DNA from: Saccharum officinarum
Lineage: Eukaryota > Streptophyta > Magnoliopsida > Poales > Poaceae
Assembly (NCBI GenBank): GCA_020631735.1
Contig: CM036221.1
Span: 17,403,381-17,467,380 of the forward strand
Direction of reading: 5' to 3'
DNA: 64,000 nucleotides
Numbering within the stretch: position 1 is the first letter of the stretch; every line of letters begins with the position of its first letter. The position numbers and the translations under genes are program-made. Below, one piece after another: positions 1 to 12,096 of the stretch. The notes under the pieces were generated by a model. That model did not search any database. It saw only the letters and a list, made by a program, of their open reading frames with translations, and was not told the DNA's origin.

Positions 1-376
1 CTTTTTTGTCTCCACCTGTTTCTACAATCACAAAGTCTGCCAGTACATACGAGTGTCCAACTATGATCCAGACATCTTCAAGAATTTCCTTGGGGTAGCA
101 CAGTGTCTGATCTGCAAGCTGCAAACACATAGTTGTATACAATAAAGGATCACCATGAAATTTCTCATAGATTACCCTAGGCATGATGTTGATGCTTGCT
201 CCAAGGTCACAGACAGCTTCTTCAAAGCTATGGGGTCCAATGCAAATAGGGATGACAGGTCTCCCTGGGTCTCCTTTCTTCACTAGTAGAGTGTCGTCTA
301 CCCATGTTCCCCATTGCTTTGGAGGTGCGGTGAAGTATTGCCCTGCATTATAAATGTCTACAAGATTTGCATTTTC
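1..376 (-). pseudogene. Athila-like Ty3 retrotransposon protease region, cut off by the Tekay insertion
   Basis: Read on the minus strand, this is the Gag-Pol aspartic protease region of a plant Athila/Tat-type element. The active-site segment reads CDLGASINIMP, followed by conserved protease-fold text ending near LADFVIVETGG. The frame looks open across the fragment. It breaks off at 376/381, exactly where the Tekay element begins, and its upstream gag half resumes beyond 12091. The rest of pol lies left of the window. The DLGA variant of the DSGA active site is typical of Athila-like elements, so lineage confidence is fairly good. Confidence 0.75.
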
Positions 377-381
377 TAAAT
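377..381. repeat. Left target-site duplication (TAAAT) of the Tekay element
   Basis: TAAAT lies immediately before the 5' LTR TG and is repeated at 12092-12096 right after the 3' LTR CA. A perfect 5-bp duplication is what LTR-retrotransposon integration leaves. Confidence 0.92.
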
Positions 382-3135
382 TGTAACACCCTAAAAATTT
401 GAAAAGAAGAAAAATAGGAAAAACATGATTTTTATATTTATTTTGGTGAAGCATGCAACTTTAGAATAAGAATAATTTTTATAAATTTAAAATTAAATAT
501 AAGAGTAGAAACATGTTTGTGCACTCATGCTGTTGCATTTAAATTTTTGAGATGAGTGGTTTGATTCAAATTCAAATTTTATTTAAAAATCATTTGAAAA
601 AGGAATTTGAAAAAATTGGAAAAAAAGAAAAAGAAAGGAAATTCATTTTCATTCGGATTTTGGTCCAGCCCGCCGCCTCGGCCTGCTCAGCATGCGGCCC
701 GTTGTTCCTCCCGCGCCCGCATTCTCCTCCTGGGCCGAGCCCAAGCCGCAGCCGACGGCCCGTCACCGCGCGAGCGCTCGCGTCGGCCGTGTTTTCCGCC
801 TGAGTCGCTGACTGGTGGGTCCCGCCTGTCAGTGACCGTTTCACTTTTCCTTCTTCTTCCTCCGGCGCCTTCCAAAAACGGACGCCGTCGTTTCCTTCTT
901 CTCCGATCCGAAGCCGCCGCGTATCTCCCTCCTTTCCTTACTTAGCGACGCCTCCGGGCTATAAAACGGAACCGCAAGACTCCCTGTTTCTCATTGAGCC
1001 GCTAAGACCTAGCCTTGACCTTCCGGGGAGGTCACCGTCGGAGCTCCATCTCCACCGCTGCTTTGACGAGTTAGCCGTCGCCTTCCGGTCGCTCTTCCGC
1101 TACATTCTCGCGCGGGGTAAGGTCGCGGTGATGTGTTCTTTCTTTTGGTACTTTCGGTTTGGCGAGTGGTGCTCGGTTTGGTCATTTTCACAAGTCCGGC
1201 CATGGCGCCGCCGCGGGAAGTCGCCGTCGGGGTCAAATCCGGCCGGAGCGCCGCCCCGTTTTCCCCGATCCGATCTGGACCGTCCGATCTAAATCTAACG
1301 GCTAGAATTAGAAGATACCGGTTCGCTGGTGATTTTGCAAAAGAAACCCTGTAATTTTTAAGTATAGAACCCGCAGTCCTAAAACGTAAAGCTCAGAGTA
1401 CGCTTTGATCGGTTGAAAACGTATTTCGTCTCGGTAAATGAAAAATACGCTTTCTGATATTTACAGTTTTGCCATTCAGATTGTTTTAGTTGTAGAATTT
1501 TCGTTTTAGCTCCGATTTGATCCATTCAAATTGCGTTAGATTCATATTTGCGAGCTCTACATGATGATAGAACTGTACAGTAGGTTTGAGATAATTTATT
1601 TTCAAGTTTATATTAAAGTATTTATTTTTCTATAGGAAATCTTTGGAAATTCATAACTTTGTCGTTTTAGATCCGATTTTCGTGATCTTCGCGTCTGTGT
1701 GATCCTAGCAAGTTGTAGATTCATTTTAAAGACTTTTTATTTTATTTTCTTACTGTTGGTGTATTGTTCTAATTATAGTCTTGTTTGTTAATGCATGATT
1801 GCCTCTGGATGTGTGTTGTTGATATTGGTTGATCGAGTTTAGACGGTGAGAAATTCGTTGGAGATCAAGAGCTTTACTACGAGCAAGATCTTCAGGACCA
1901 GTTTGAGCAAGGCAAGTATAGCATGGGATTATCCTTGTTGTCCTATTCACCTTATGCAAATAATATCATTATGCATTTATTCCTTGTTAAGGATGACTTA
2001 GCGATTGATCTTTTACCTTGGTACCCATTATATTGCATTGAGTAGTTTGGCTAGTGCTTAAACAATGATCATGTAATTTGACTAATGGAATATGCAATAA
2101 ACATTAAAAGATGATTTTATTACTGTTTAAGGGTACTAGAGCATGGGGTTACTTTTGATGCTCTAATTGCTCTCCATAAGGACTCATCTATAAGCGACAA
2201 TCCGGGATTTACAGTACAACTGTGGGGGCTATATGGCTCTGGCTTTAGTCATATAGAAGGACCTTTTCTAGCTTGTTAGAGGTATTCCTTTATGGCGTAA
2301 GAATGGCTTGACGAATCGGGTATAGTGCGGCCTCTGTCCTCATGTGTATAGGCTGCGTGTTATTGTGCCATCAGGAAGGGGGGCTCTACATCTGTTTGCC
2401 GAGTGAAATCTAATGACCCTAACTTGTTAGACGAACCTTCGAAAGACTTCATAGTGTTTACCCTGCCTGCTCACCTTGGTAGTGTTTTGGGAGTAATTAA
2501 CCCGGGCATTTGGGTAACACGACTCACAGTGAAAGTGTACAACCTCTGCAGAGTGTAAAACTGTTATAACAGCCGTGCTCACGGTTACGAGTGGCCTTGG
2601 ACCCTTATGGAATAGTTGAATAATTGTTTATGATTAAGTTTTTGCTATTCATTAATCATTTCACATGGATCATATGTTTAATGTTTATATTGAGACAATT
2701 TGATGCTATGGTTATGCTAAAATCATGCTAACTAAAAGCTACATGCTGATAAACCAATGAATATGCCTTTTTGAGCCTCATGAACCCCATGTTACACTTG
2801 TTGAGTACGAGATGTACTTACGCTTGTTTATTTCTTTTACTTGGATAAAAATCCCGGATGGGTAACAGATGGAGGTAATAGTGACTACTACGCCTACTTC
2901 CCTGAAGATTACTAGTCTTGCTGTCAACCAGTCAATGTACCTGTGACTGGAGCTACCACGAGAGAATTTTTATTTATACTTCCGCTACGTTTGTGTTAAG
3001 ACTATGTGTTTAAATATTCGTGATGTAATAACATTTGTGATGATACTTCTGTTATAATTTGTGAACTTATGTGTGATTGATCTCTGGGCGCACATAAGGG
3101 TATGCATTCCATTTGGTCGATAAATGGGTGTGACA
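382..3135 (+). repeat. 5' LTR of the Tekay-like element
   Basis: 2754 bp beginning TGTAACACCC and ending TGTGACA, near-identical to 9339-12091. The first 280 bp are A/T-rich; 660-960 is GC-rich and ends with a TATA box. The ORFs in the GC-rich part are by-products of base composition and occur identically in both LTRs, so none is called as a gene. Confidence 0.95.
959..966 (+). promoter_or_regulatory. TATA box of the Tekay 5' LTR promoter
   Basis: CTATAAAA follows a GC-rich U3-like stretch and should place RNA start (the U3/R boundary) about 30 bp downstream, near 990. The same motif recurs in the 3' LTR at 9916-9923. Confidence 0.6.
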
Positions 3136-3138
3136 AAT

Positions 3139-3150
3139 TGGTATCAGAGC
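3139..3150 (+). other. Primer binding site (tRNA-iMet)
   Basis: TGGTATCAGAGC lies 3 nt inside the 5' LTR. It is the usual complement of the 3' end of initiator methionine tRNA, which primes minus-strand synthesis in plant chromoviruses. Confidence 0.92.
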
Positions 3151-3326
3151 TCTTGTTGACTGTAGGACGCAAGCCTAGCTAGGAATGGTCGATTTAGTAT
3201 CATCTTTACACTATTTTTATGCTCACTATCTTGCTCTTGTTATTTGATAAATTTTTATGCTTCTTATGTCACATTCTATTACGAAATTTTGCCTCTATTC
3301 TAACTTCATCTAAATAAATTCTGTAG

Positions 3327-4181
3327 ATGGCCCGTGACCGTAAGACTGCCCGCATTAGCTCTGGAGGATACTACCCACCTCGTGCTCTGCATGCAACTGA
3401 AGAGCCACAAGAGCCAGAACCTTAGGAACAGGAGCAGACTCCTGTAACACCAGTCCAAGCACCAGCACTTCCCCAGGAAGAGCCTGAGTATGAAGAAGAT
3501 CCAGAAATCGTCAAGATTGAAGATGATGAAGAGGAAGCTAATGGAGGAGTACAACCCCCGCCTCCATCAAATGAAGCTCCTGAAGATATGCCACCTGCTC
3601 CAATGGGGTGGACTGTGAGGATCTACCACAGGAATGGAGGAAATGTTGTCTCTCATCTTCGCCTGGTGGGGATGCTCATTGATTACTTCGCTGACTGGCA
3701 TCCAGCTGTGGAGTACGTCTGCTGGGAGTACACTCATCCACTGGAGGACACGTACTGGAAGGCAAGGGCAAGCATCTTTGCCCATAAGGAAGACAAGGGA
3801 GCATATCAGCTGGACAGGATGTTCTCTCACGTGGGACATCGAGCTACTATAGAGGATAGCATTGAAGATGCTGCTTTTGAAGCATGTATGGGTCTCCGCT
3901 ATCTTCGCTTTAACCTTATGAAGCATGACATTTATCGCTTCTTTCCTCGTGCACACCCCGAACTTGGATGGGCTATGACAGATCCAGTGCAGCTAGAGCC
4001 ACTACCTCGGGTGATGGTGGACTTTGTCTATGATATGATGGATAGGAAGCTGCAGTTAGAAGAGATGGTGAAGGCACAAGGGAAGACTATCAAGAGGTGC
4101 CAAGCAACCATTGATGAGCTCCGAGCAAACCAAGGCATGCCCAAGATTTATGAGACATTAGAGCATGAGCCACTTCCTTAG
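3327..4181 (+). CDS. Accessory ORF between 5' LTR and gag of the Tekay-like element, one in-frame TAG
   Basis: An ATG at 3327 (MARDRKTARISSGGYY) opens a frame that is interrupted once by TAG at 3423-3425 and then stays open to 4181; the next in-frame ATG is 3588, giving 197 aa. The first part is acidic and proline-rich (EEPEYEEDPEIVKIEDDEEE). The second part is a globular-looking block starting near MGWTVRIYHRNGG, and the end (about 45 residues, around MDRKLQLEEMVKAQGKTIK) looks like a coiled coil. I recognise no enzyme motif. It is in the sense direction, upstream of gag and separated from it by about 690 bp. Extra ORFs in this position are known for Ogre/Tat elements; its role here is unknown. 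The TAG could be a lesion, a readthrough site or a sign that translation begins at 3588. Confidence 0.6.
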
Positions 4182-4873
4182 GAAGTAGGAGTCCTTTATG
4201 TAATAAGAACGTTCTTAGTAACGTCAGTGAGTCAGTCGAGTCTGTCGTGTGGTTTGAACCTTGGTGTGCTAGTTGCTTTATTATTATGCTTATGTGTGAG
4301 TTGGATCTTTGTTTGAGTGTCGGGACTTGTAGGCATGTCTACAAGTTCCATTCTTAAGATTAATAAGTTTAGTAGTCAAGGAATAATAGTTGGGGTTTGA
4401 TATTATCACGTTTCTGTCCTTACTGTTTTCTGGAGCAGTCTTCAATGTTTCTGATATAGTTTAAAAACGGTTCGTGCAACATTTATGAAATTTTTATGAG
4501 AGAAACTAGACTCAAGCATCTTTCAAATGCCACTGGAATCACCTTTTTATCTGATCTGGTTCGAGAGATATAATTTTTACAAGTTAAAGTTTCTGCACAG
4601 TCTGGAATCTGGAACAGTTTCTGTTACGCCTTATTTTTCATAGACTTAACGACAGAATTTGATCTTGAGGTCTGAATAGAAATTGTGGATAATTTTATAA
4701 GCTTTCCAACCATATAAGGCACGCCACTTTTGGATTTCTGTAGCTCGAGATATGATTGAAATACTGAACTGTCAACAATGCTACTCGTCCAGAAAACTTT
4801 CAGATCTCCTTCTTAATCTTATAAGTGGTTGAAATCATGGAATTCTTAAAGTTTGCATGTTTATGGGTGGCAG
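4182..4873 (+). other. Non-coding spacer between accessory ORF and gag
   Basis: About 690 bp without a sizeable ORF. It ends in ...GGTGGCAG directly before the gag ATG, which resembles a 3' splice acceptor, so the accessory ORF and gag-pol might be expressed from differently spliced RNAs. This is an inference from sequence only. Confidence 0.35.
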
Positions 4874-7800
4874 ATGGCCGGAAGAGGAAGAGGCAGAGGT
4901 CGTGGAAACATTCCCCCAAATCCACCACCACCACCGCCACCAACTATTGAGCAACTGTTGGCGGTACAGACGCAGTTGATGCAGCAACTAGTGCAAAATC
5001 AGCAAAATCAGCCAGTTGCTGGGGCTCAACCACGTGATAAGCGTGGTGAGTTTTTGAAGGGTCGTCCCCCAGTGTTTACACATGCTGCTGATCCTTTGGA
5101 GGCCGATGATTGGCTTCGTGCTGTGGAGAAACAACTCACTATTGCCCAATGTGATGACCGACAGAAGGTGTTGTTTGCTTCTGGGCAACTTCAGGGAGAA
5201 GCTCAGGATTGGTGGGAGTCATATGAGTATGGTCGTCCTACCAATGCTCCTGCAGTCACCTGGCAGGAGTTTAGGGAGAACTTCAGGGCTTACCATATAC
5301 CTGAAGGAATGATAGAGTTGAAGGCGGAGGAATTCAGGAACCTGACCCAAGGGTCAATGACTGTAGCTGAGTACCGTGACAAGTTTGCTCAATTGTCACG
5401 ATATGCTCCACATGAGGTGGCCAATGACAATGATAAGCAGCGCCGCTTCTTGAAGGGATTATATGATGGACTACAGTTGCAGTTGATGTCCAATACCTAC
5501 CCTAATTTTCAGACGCTTGTAAACCGCGCTATCGTGGTGGATAGCAAGCGCAAGGAAATGGATGCAAAGAGGAAGAGATTACAGGGACAAGTCTCTAATA
5601 GCAACACCCGTCTGCGTACTGGTTTTCAGCAGAATACTCAGCAGAGGCCTCTCTCTGGACAGTGGAATCGTGGTCAAGCCCCATTCCGTGGACAGTTTCC
5701 GCAACGTCCTCCATTCCAGCCACAGAATAGCAACCAACGTCCACCGCAGCAGAATGGAAATCAAGCACAGCGTCAGGGTCCTTCCAATAACACTCCTATG
5801 AAGACTAGTGCTCCCAATACCCCCAACAAGTGTTTCCGATGTGGAAAAGAAGGTCACTTGTCTTACAATTGCCCGGAGAAGCTTAACCAGCAGACTCCCC
5901 AGAGACAGAGCAGCCACCAGAAGACCGCACCTAACTCAGGAAGGGTGAATCACTTGTCCCAGGAAACTGCAGTGGAGGAGCCAGAAGTTATGCTTGGTAC
6001 GTTCGATGTCCACTCTACTCCCGCCACTGTACTTTTTGATTCTGGAGCATCACATTCTTTCATATCGCAATCATTTGTTAGAATACATAGAATCCATTTA
6101 TGTGCCATGAAGAACCCTATCTTAGTAAACTCACCTGGTGGAAGCATGCCAGCATCTTATCGCTGTCTTCCGATTAGTCTCAACCTAAGGGGGGTAGAGT
6201 TTACAGTTAGCCCTATAGTATTGAGAACAGCTGGGATTGATCTTATATTGGGAATGGATTGGATGATGCAACAACAAGCAGAGATTCAGTGTAAGGATAA
6301 AACAGTTGTACTGGCAACACCGAAGGGTGATAGAATCAGGGTTGAAGTAAAAGTGCAAAAACAAGAGACTGCTACAGTGAACCAGCTCAATGATAGTGCC
6401 AACCAGGAAGATCCAGTTGTGGAGGAGTTTCCAGATGTGTTTCCAGAGGAATTGCCAGGTATGCCACCAGACCGTGACATTGAATTTATTATTGAATTAT
6501 TACCTGGAACTGCACCTATAGCTAAGCGTCCATATAGAATGGGAGTAAATGAATTAGAAGAACTTAAGAAACAAATCAAGGAGTTGCAGGGTAAGGGTTT
6601 TATTCGTCCTAGTTCTTCACCTTGGGGAGCACCAGTGATTTTTGTGGATAAGAAAGATGGAACTCAGAGGATGTGTGTAGATTATCGGTCTCTTAATGAG
6701 GTTACTATTAAGAACAAGTACCCATTGCCTAGGATTGATGACCTGTTTGATCAGTTGAGAGGAGCTTGTGTATTTTCCAAGATTGATCTTCGTTCTGGGT
6801 ATCATCAATTGAAGATTCGTGCTAGTGATGTACCAAAGACAGCTTTTACTACTCGGTATGGGTTGTATGAGTATACAGTGATGTCTTTTGGTCTGACTAA
6901 TGCTCCTGCATACTTCATGTACTTAATGAATAAGGTGTTCATGGAATATTTGGATAAGTTTGTAGTGGTATTCATCGATGATATTCTAGTATTTTCCAAG
7001 ACTGAGGAAGAACATGCAGAACATCTGAGGTTGGTTTTGCAGAAGCTCAGAGAACACCAACTATATGCAAAGAGGAGTAAATGTGAGTTTTGGTTGAAGG
7101 AAGTTTCTTTTCTGGGTCATATTGTCTCTAATGGAGGAATATCAGTAGATCCTGGCAAGGTGAAAGATGTATTGAATTGGAAACCACCCATCAATGTGAG
7201 TGAGATCCGTAGCTTCTTGGGATTAGCTGGTTATTATAGAAGATTTATAGAGGGATTTTCAAAGCTTGCAAAACCAATGACTGCATTATTGGAGAAGAAT
7301 GCCAAGTTTGTGTGGTCCGAGAAGTGTCAGGCTAATTTTGAGGAACTAAAGAAGAGATTGACGACTGCACCCGTCTTAGTTTTGCCAGATTTGAGTAAAC
7401 CTTTCTCTATCTATTGTGATGCATCTCGATTGGGTTTGGGATGTGTACTGATGCAAGAAGGTAGAGTTGTGGCATATGCATCAAGGCAGTTGAGGAAGCA
7501 TGAGTTAAATTACCCTACTCATGATTTGGAATTAGCTGCAGTAGTTCATGCATTAAAGATATGGAGACATTATTTGATTGGACACAAGAGTGATATATAC
7601 ACTGATCACAAGAGTTTAAGGTATATCTTTACTCAAACGGATTTGAACTTGAGGCAGCGTAGATGGTTGGAGTTGATAAAAGACTATGATCTAGAGGTGC
7701 ATTATCATCCAGGAAAGGCCAACGTTGTTGCTGATGCTCTTAGTAGGAAAAGTTATGCAAATGAAATACAAGTAATGCCTATGCCAAAGGAATTATGTGC

Positions 7801-9292
7801 CGAGTGCAAGTATTTGAACTTAGGATTTACTACCAATGCAGTGGAATTAGTATTAGAGCCTACTCTAGAGCAAGAGATCCGTAAAGGTCAGCAGAAGGAT
7901 GAAAAGTTGAGGGAGATAGCAGAAAACATAGCGAAAGGTAAATCTCCAGGATTCCGTAAGGATGATAATGGTACGCTATGGTTTGGAAAAAGGCTGTGTG
8001 TGCCTGAAGATAAGGATATCAGAATGGTAATTCTGCGTGAAGCTCATGAGTCAGCTTATTCCATACATCCGGGGAGTACTAAAATGTATTTGGATCTGAG
8101 AGAGAAATATTGGTGGTATGGTTTAAAAAGAGATGTTGCTGAGTATGTTGCTTTGTGTGATACTTGTCAAAGAGTGAAAGCGGAACATCAGAGACCTGCA
8201 GGATTGTTACAGCCTATGCAGATACCCGAGTGGAAATGGGAAGAGGTTGGTATGGATTTTATAGTTGGGTTGCCACGGACTCAAAGAGGATATGATTCAA
8301 TTTGGGTGATAGTGGATCGTCTGACTAAGGTTGCTCATTTTCTGCCTGTGAAGACTACATATAGCAGTGCAAAGTTGGCAGAGTTGTATATGGAAAGAAT
8401 AGTGAGTCTACATGGAGTACCTAAGAAGATTGTGTCTGATCGAGGTACTCAGTTTACATCTCATTATTGGCAAAAGATACATGAATCATTGGGAACCAAA
8501 TTAAATTTTAGTACAGCTTATCATCCTCAGACAGATGGTCAAACGGAGAGAATTAATCAGATATTGGAAGATATGTTGAGAGCTTGTGCTTTACAATATG
8601 GTACTAGTTGGGATAAGAGTTTGCCTTATGCAGAGTTCTCTTATAACAATAGTTATCAGAAGAGTCTTCAAATGGCACCGTTTGAGGCTTTATATGGACG
8701 AAAATGTAGGACCCCGTTGTTCTGGAATCAGACAGGGGAGAGTCAAGTGTATGGACCTGATGTATTAAAGGATGCTGAAAAGAAAGTGAGAATGATTAGA
8801 GATAATCTAAAAATAGCACAGTCCAGACAGAAAAGCTATGCTGATACTCGCAGAAGGGAGTTGACTTTTGAGGTAGGGGATTATGTGTATTTGAAAGTAT
8901 CGCCAATGAGGAGTGTGAGGAGATTCAACATGAAAGGTAAATTGGCACCAAGATATATTGGACCTTTCAAGATTATAGAGAGACGTGGTGAAGTAGCATA
9001 TCAGTTGGAATTACCTGAAAGTTTGGCAGGTGTACATGATGTGTTCCATGTGTCTCAATTGAAGAAATGTTTACGAGTACCAGAGGAGCAGATTCCATTA
9101 GAGGAACTCACTGTTAAGGAGGATCTTACATATGAAGAGTTTCCGGTTAGAATTTTAGAGACTGCGGACAGAGTCACAAGAAGTAGAACAATCAAAATGT
9201 GTAAAGTACAATGGAATCGGTACACAGCAGAAGAGGCTACTTGGGAACGAGAAGAGGATCTGAGAAAAACCTACCCACAACTGTTTGAGTAA
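4874..9292 (+). CDS. Gag-Pol polyprotein of the Tekay-like chromovirus
   Basis: One uninterrupted frame of about 1472 aa. I chose the ATG at 4874 ([12 protein letters not shown]) because codons upstream in this frame lack an ATG. In order: basic Arg/Gly N-terminus and a polyproline run; retrotransposon Gag domain (about 60-210); CX2CX4HX4C zinc knuckle (first Cys about 320); aspartic protease with DSGA (Asp about 389); reverse transcriptase with FIDD (about 700); RNase H (CDAS, Asp about 849; DALSR near its end); integrase with a His2Cys2-type zinc domain (from His about 1058) and catalytic D1128, D1189, E1225 (D-35-E spacing); and a C-terminal chromodomain (about 1420-1472, ending [15 protein letters not shown]). 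The frame covers reverse transcription and targeted integration of the element. No broken catalytic residue is seen, so the copy is potentially autonomous. Confidence 0.96.
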   Translation: MAGRGRGRGRGNIPPNPPPPPPPTIEQLLAVQTQLMQQLVQNQQNQPVAGAQPRDKRGEFLKGRPPVFTHAADPLEADDWLRAVEKQLTIAQCDDRQKVLFASGQLQGEAQDWWESYEYGRPTNAPAVTWQEFRENFRAYHIPEGMIELKAEEFRNLTQGSMTVAEYRDKFAQLSRYAPHEVANDNDKQRRFLKGLYDGLQLQLMSNTYPNFQTLVNRAIVVDSKRKEMDAKRKRLQGQVSNSNTRLRTGFQQNTQQRPLSGQWNRGQAPFRGQFPQRPPFQPQNSNQRPPQQNGNQAQRQGPSNNTPMKTSAPNTPNKCFRCGKEGHLSYNCPEKLNQQTPQRQSSHQKTAPNSGRVNHLSQETAVEEPEVMLGTFDVHSTPATVLFDSGASHSFISQSFVRIHRIHLCAMKNPILVNSPGGSMPASYRCLPISLNLRGVEFTVSPIVLRTAGIDLILGMDWMMQQQAEIQCKDKTVVLATPKGDRIRVEVKVQKQETATVNQLNDSANQEDPVVEEFPDVFPEELPGMPPDRDIEFIIELLPGTAPIAKRPYRMGVNELEELKKQIKELQGKGFIRPSSSPWGAPVIFVDKKDGTQRMCVDYRSLNEVTIKNKYPLPRIDDLFDQLRGACVFSKIDLRSGYHQLKIRASDVPKTAFTTRYGLYEYTVMSFGLTNAPAYFMYLMNKVFMEYLDKFVVVFIDDILVFSKTEEEHAEHLRLVLQKLREHQLYAKRSKCEFWLKEVSFLGHIVSNGGISVDPGKVKDVLNWKPPINVSEIRSFLGLAGYYRRFIEGFSKLAKPMTALLEKNAKFVWSEKCQANFEELKKRLTTAPVLVLPDLSKPFSIYCDASRLGLGCVLMQEGRVVAYASRQLRKHELNYPTHDLELAAVVHALKIWRHYLIGHKSDIYTDHKSLRYIFTQTDLNLRQRRWLELIKDYDLEVHYHPGKANVVADALSRKSYANEIQVMPMPKELCAECKYLNLGFTTNAVELVLEPTLEQEIRKGQQKDEKLREIAENIAKGKSPGFRKDDNGTLWFGKRLCVPEDKDIRMVILREAHESAYSIHPGSTKMYLDLREKYWWYGLKRDVAEYVALCDTCQRVKAEHQRPAGLLQPMQIPEWKWEEVGMDFIVGLPRTQRGYDSIWVIVDRLTKVAHFLPVKTTYSSAKLAELYMERIVSLHGVPKKIVSDRGTQFTSHYWQKIHESLGTKLNFSTAYHPQTDGQTERINQILEDMLRACALQYGTSWDKSLPYAEFSYNNSYQKSLQMAPFEALYGRKCRTPLFWNQTGESQVYGPDVLKDAEKKVRMIRDNLKIAQSRQKSYADTRRRELTFEVGDYVYLKVSPMRSVRRFNMKGKLAPRYIGPFKIIERRGEVAYQLELPESLAGVHDVFHVSQLKKCLRVPEEQIPLEELTVKEDLTYEEFPVRILETADRVTRSRTIKMCKVQWNRYTAEEATWEREEDLRKTYPQLFE

Positions 9293-9323
9293 GCATCGGT
9301 CGAATCTCGGGACGAGATTCATT

Positions 9324-9338
9324 TTAAGGGGGTAGAAT
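9324..9338 (+). other. Polypurine tract of the Tekay-like element
   Basis: The purine-rich run TTAAGGGGGTAGAAT abuts the 3' LTR TG and would prime plus-strand DNA synthesis. Confidence 0.75.
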
Positions 9339-12091
9339 TGTAACACCCTAAAAATTTGAAAAGAAGAAAAATAGGAAAAACATGATTTTTATATTTATTT
9401 TGGTGAAGCATGCAACTTTAGAATAAGAATAATTTTTATAAATTTAAAATTAAATATAAGAGTAGAAACATGTTTGTGCACTCATGCTGTTGCATTTAAA
9501 TTTTTGAGATGAGTGGTTTGATTCAAATTCAAATTTTATTTAAAAATCATTTGAAAAAGGAATTTGAAAAAATTGGAAAAAAAGAAAAAGAAAGGAAATT
9601 CATTTTCATTCGGATTTTGGTCCAGCCCGCCGCCTCGGCCTGCTCAGCATGCGGCCCGTTGTTCCTCCCGCGCCCGCATTCTCCTCCTGGGCCGAGCCCA
9701 AGCCGCAGCCGACGGCCCGTCACCGCGCGAGCGCTCGCGTCGGCCGTGTTTTCCGCCTGAGTCGCTGACTGGTGGGTCCCGCCTGTCAGTGACCGTTTCA
9801 CTTTTCCTTCTTCTTCCTCCGGCGCCTTCCAAAAACGGACGCCGTCGTTTCCTTCTTCTCCGATCCGAAGCCACCGCGTATCTCCCTCCTTTCCTTACTT
9901 AGCGACGCCTCCGGGCTATAAAACGGAACCGCAAGACTCCCTGTTTCTCATTGAGCCGCTAAGACCTAGCCTTGACCTTCCGGGGAGGTCACCGTCGGAG
10001 CTCCATCTCCACCGCCGCTTTGACGAGTTAGCCGTCGCCTTCCGGTCGCTCTTCCGCTACATTCTCGCGCGGGGTAAGGTCGCGGTGATGTGTTCTTTCT
10101 TTTGGTACTTTCGGTTTGGCGAGTGGTGCTCGGTTTGGTCATTTTCACAAGTCCGGCCATGGCGCCGCCGCGGGAAGTCGCCGTCGGGGTCAAATCCGGC
10201 CGGAGCGCCGCCCCGTTTTCCCCGATCCGATCTGGACCGTCCGATCTAAATCTAACGGCTAGAATTAGAAGATACCGGTTCGCTGGTGATTTTGCAAAAG
10301 AAACCCTGTAATTTTTAAGTATAGAACCCGCAGTCCTAAAACGTAAAGCTCAGAGTACGCTTTGATCGGTTGAAAACGTATTTCGTCTCGGTAAATGAAA
10401 AATACGCTTTCTGATATTTACAGTTTTGCCATTCAGATTGTTTTAGTTGTAGAATTTTCGTTTTAGCTCCGATTTGATCCATTCAAATTGCGTTAGATTC
10501 ATATTTGCGAGCTCTACATGATGATAGAACTGTACAGTAGGTTTGAGATAATTTATTTTCAAGTTTATATTAAAGTATTTATTTTTCTATAGGAAATCTT
10601 TGGAAATTCATAACTTTGTCGTTTTAGATCCGATTTTCGTGATCTTCGCGTCTGTGTGATCCTAGCAAGTTGTAGATTCATTTTAAAGTCTTTTTATTTT
10701 ATTTTCTTACTGTTGGTGTATTGTTCTAATTATAGTCTTGTTTGTTAATGCATGATTGCCTCTGGATGTGTGTTGTTGATATTGGTTGATCGAGTTTAGA
10801 CGGTGAGAAATTCGTTGGAGATCAAGAGCTTTACTACGAGCAAGATCTTCAGGACCAGTTTGAGCAAGGCAAGTATAGCATGGGATTATCCTTGTTGTCC
10901 TATTCACCTTATGCAAATAATATCATTATGCATTTATTCCTTGTTAAGGATGACTTAGCGATTGATCTTTTACCTTGGTACCCATTATATTGCATTGAGT
11001 AGTTTGGCTAGTGCTTAAACAATGATCATGTAATTTGACTAATGGAATATGCAATAAACATTAAAAGATGATTTTATTACTGTTTAAGGGTACTAGAGCA
11101 TGGGGTTACTTTTGATGCTCTAATTGCTCTCCATAAGGACTCATCTATAAGCGACAATCCGGGATTTACAGTACAACTGTGGGGGCTATATGGCTCTGGC
11201 TTTAGTCATATAGAAGGACCTTTTCTAGCTTGTTAGAGGTATTCCTTTATGGCGTAAGAATGGCTTGACGAATCGGGTATAGTGCGGCCTCTGTCCTCAT
11301 GTGTATAGGCTGCGTGTTATTGTGCCATCAGGAAGGGGGCTCTACATCTGTTTGCCGAGTGAAATCTAATGACCCTAACTTGTTAGACGAACCTTCGAAA
11401 GACTTCATAGTGTTTACCCTGCCTGCTCACCTTGGTAGTGTTTTGGGAGTAATTAACCCGGGCATTTGGGTAACACGACTCACAGTGAAAGTGTACAACC
11501 TCTGCAGAGTGTAAAACTGTTATAACAGCCGTGCTCACGGTTACGAGTGGCCTTGGACCCTTATGGAATAGTTGAATAATTGTTTATGATTAAGTTTTTG
11601 CTATTCATTAATCATTTCACATGGATCATATGTTTAATGTTTATATTGAGACAATTTGATGCTATGGTTATGCTAAAATCATGCTAACTAAAAGCTACAT
11701 GCTGATAAACCAATGAATATGCCTTTTTGAGCCTCATGAACCCCATGTTACACTTGTTGAGTACGAGATGTACTTACGCTTGTTTATTTCTTTTACTTGG
11801 ATAAAAATCCCGGATGGGTAACAGATGGAGGTAATAGTGACTACTACGCCTACTTCCCTGAAGATTACTAGTCTTGCTGTCAACCAGTCAATGTACCTGT
11901 GACTGGAGCTACCACGAGAGAATTTTTATTTATACTTCCGCTACGTTTGTGTTAAGACTATGTGTTTAAATATTCGTGATGTAATAACATTTGTGATGAT
12001 ACTTCTGTTATAATTTGTGAACTTATGTGTGATTGATCTCTGGGCGCACATAAGGGTATGCATTCCATTTGGTCGATAAATGAGTGTGACA
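9339..12091 (+). repeat. 3' LTR of the Tekay-like element
   Basis: 2753 bp, same TGTAACACCC start and TGTGACA end as the 5' LTR, one G shorter in the G run near 11335. It is followed at once by the TAAAT duplication. Confidence 0.95.
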
Positions 12092-12096
12092 TAAAT
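12092..12096. repeat. Right target-site duplication (TAAAT) of the Tekay element
   Basis: Matches 377-381 exactly. Confidence 0.92.

Larger units (their letters stand above)
382..12091 (+). mobile_element. Complete Tekay/Del-like Ty3 chromovirus (LTR retrotransposon)
   Basis: An 11.7-kb element with TG...CA LTRs, tRNA-iMet PBS, an upstream accessory frame, a single Gag-Pol frame, a polypurine tract and 5-bp TSDs. The C-terminal chromodomain, the order protease-RT-RNase H-integrase and the long LTRs point to the Tekay (Del) clade of plant chromoviruses; the clade name is inferred from these traits, not from a tree. By eye the LTRs differ at four substitutions (5' LTR positions 916, 1059, 1732, 3126) and one G-run length change near 2370, so the insertion is very recent. 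It interrupts an Athila-like element on the other strand. Confidence 0.93.

Noticed and set aside
552..1354. ORFs in the GC-rich part of the Tekay 5' LTR, duplicated at 9509-10311
   Set aside because: They lie inside LTR U3/R sequence and overlap on both strands with no domain; explained by base composition.
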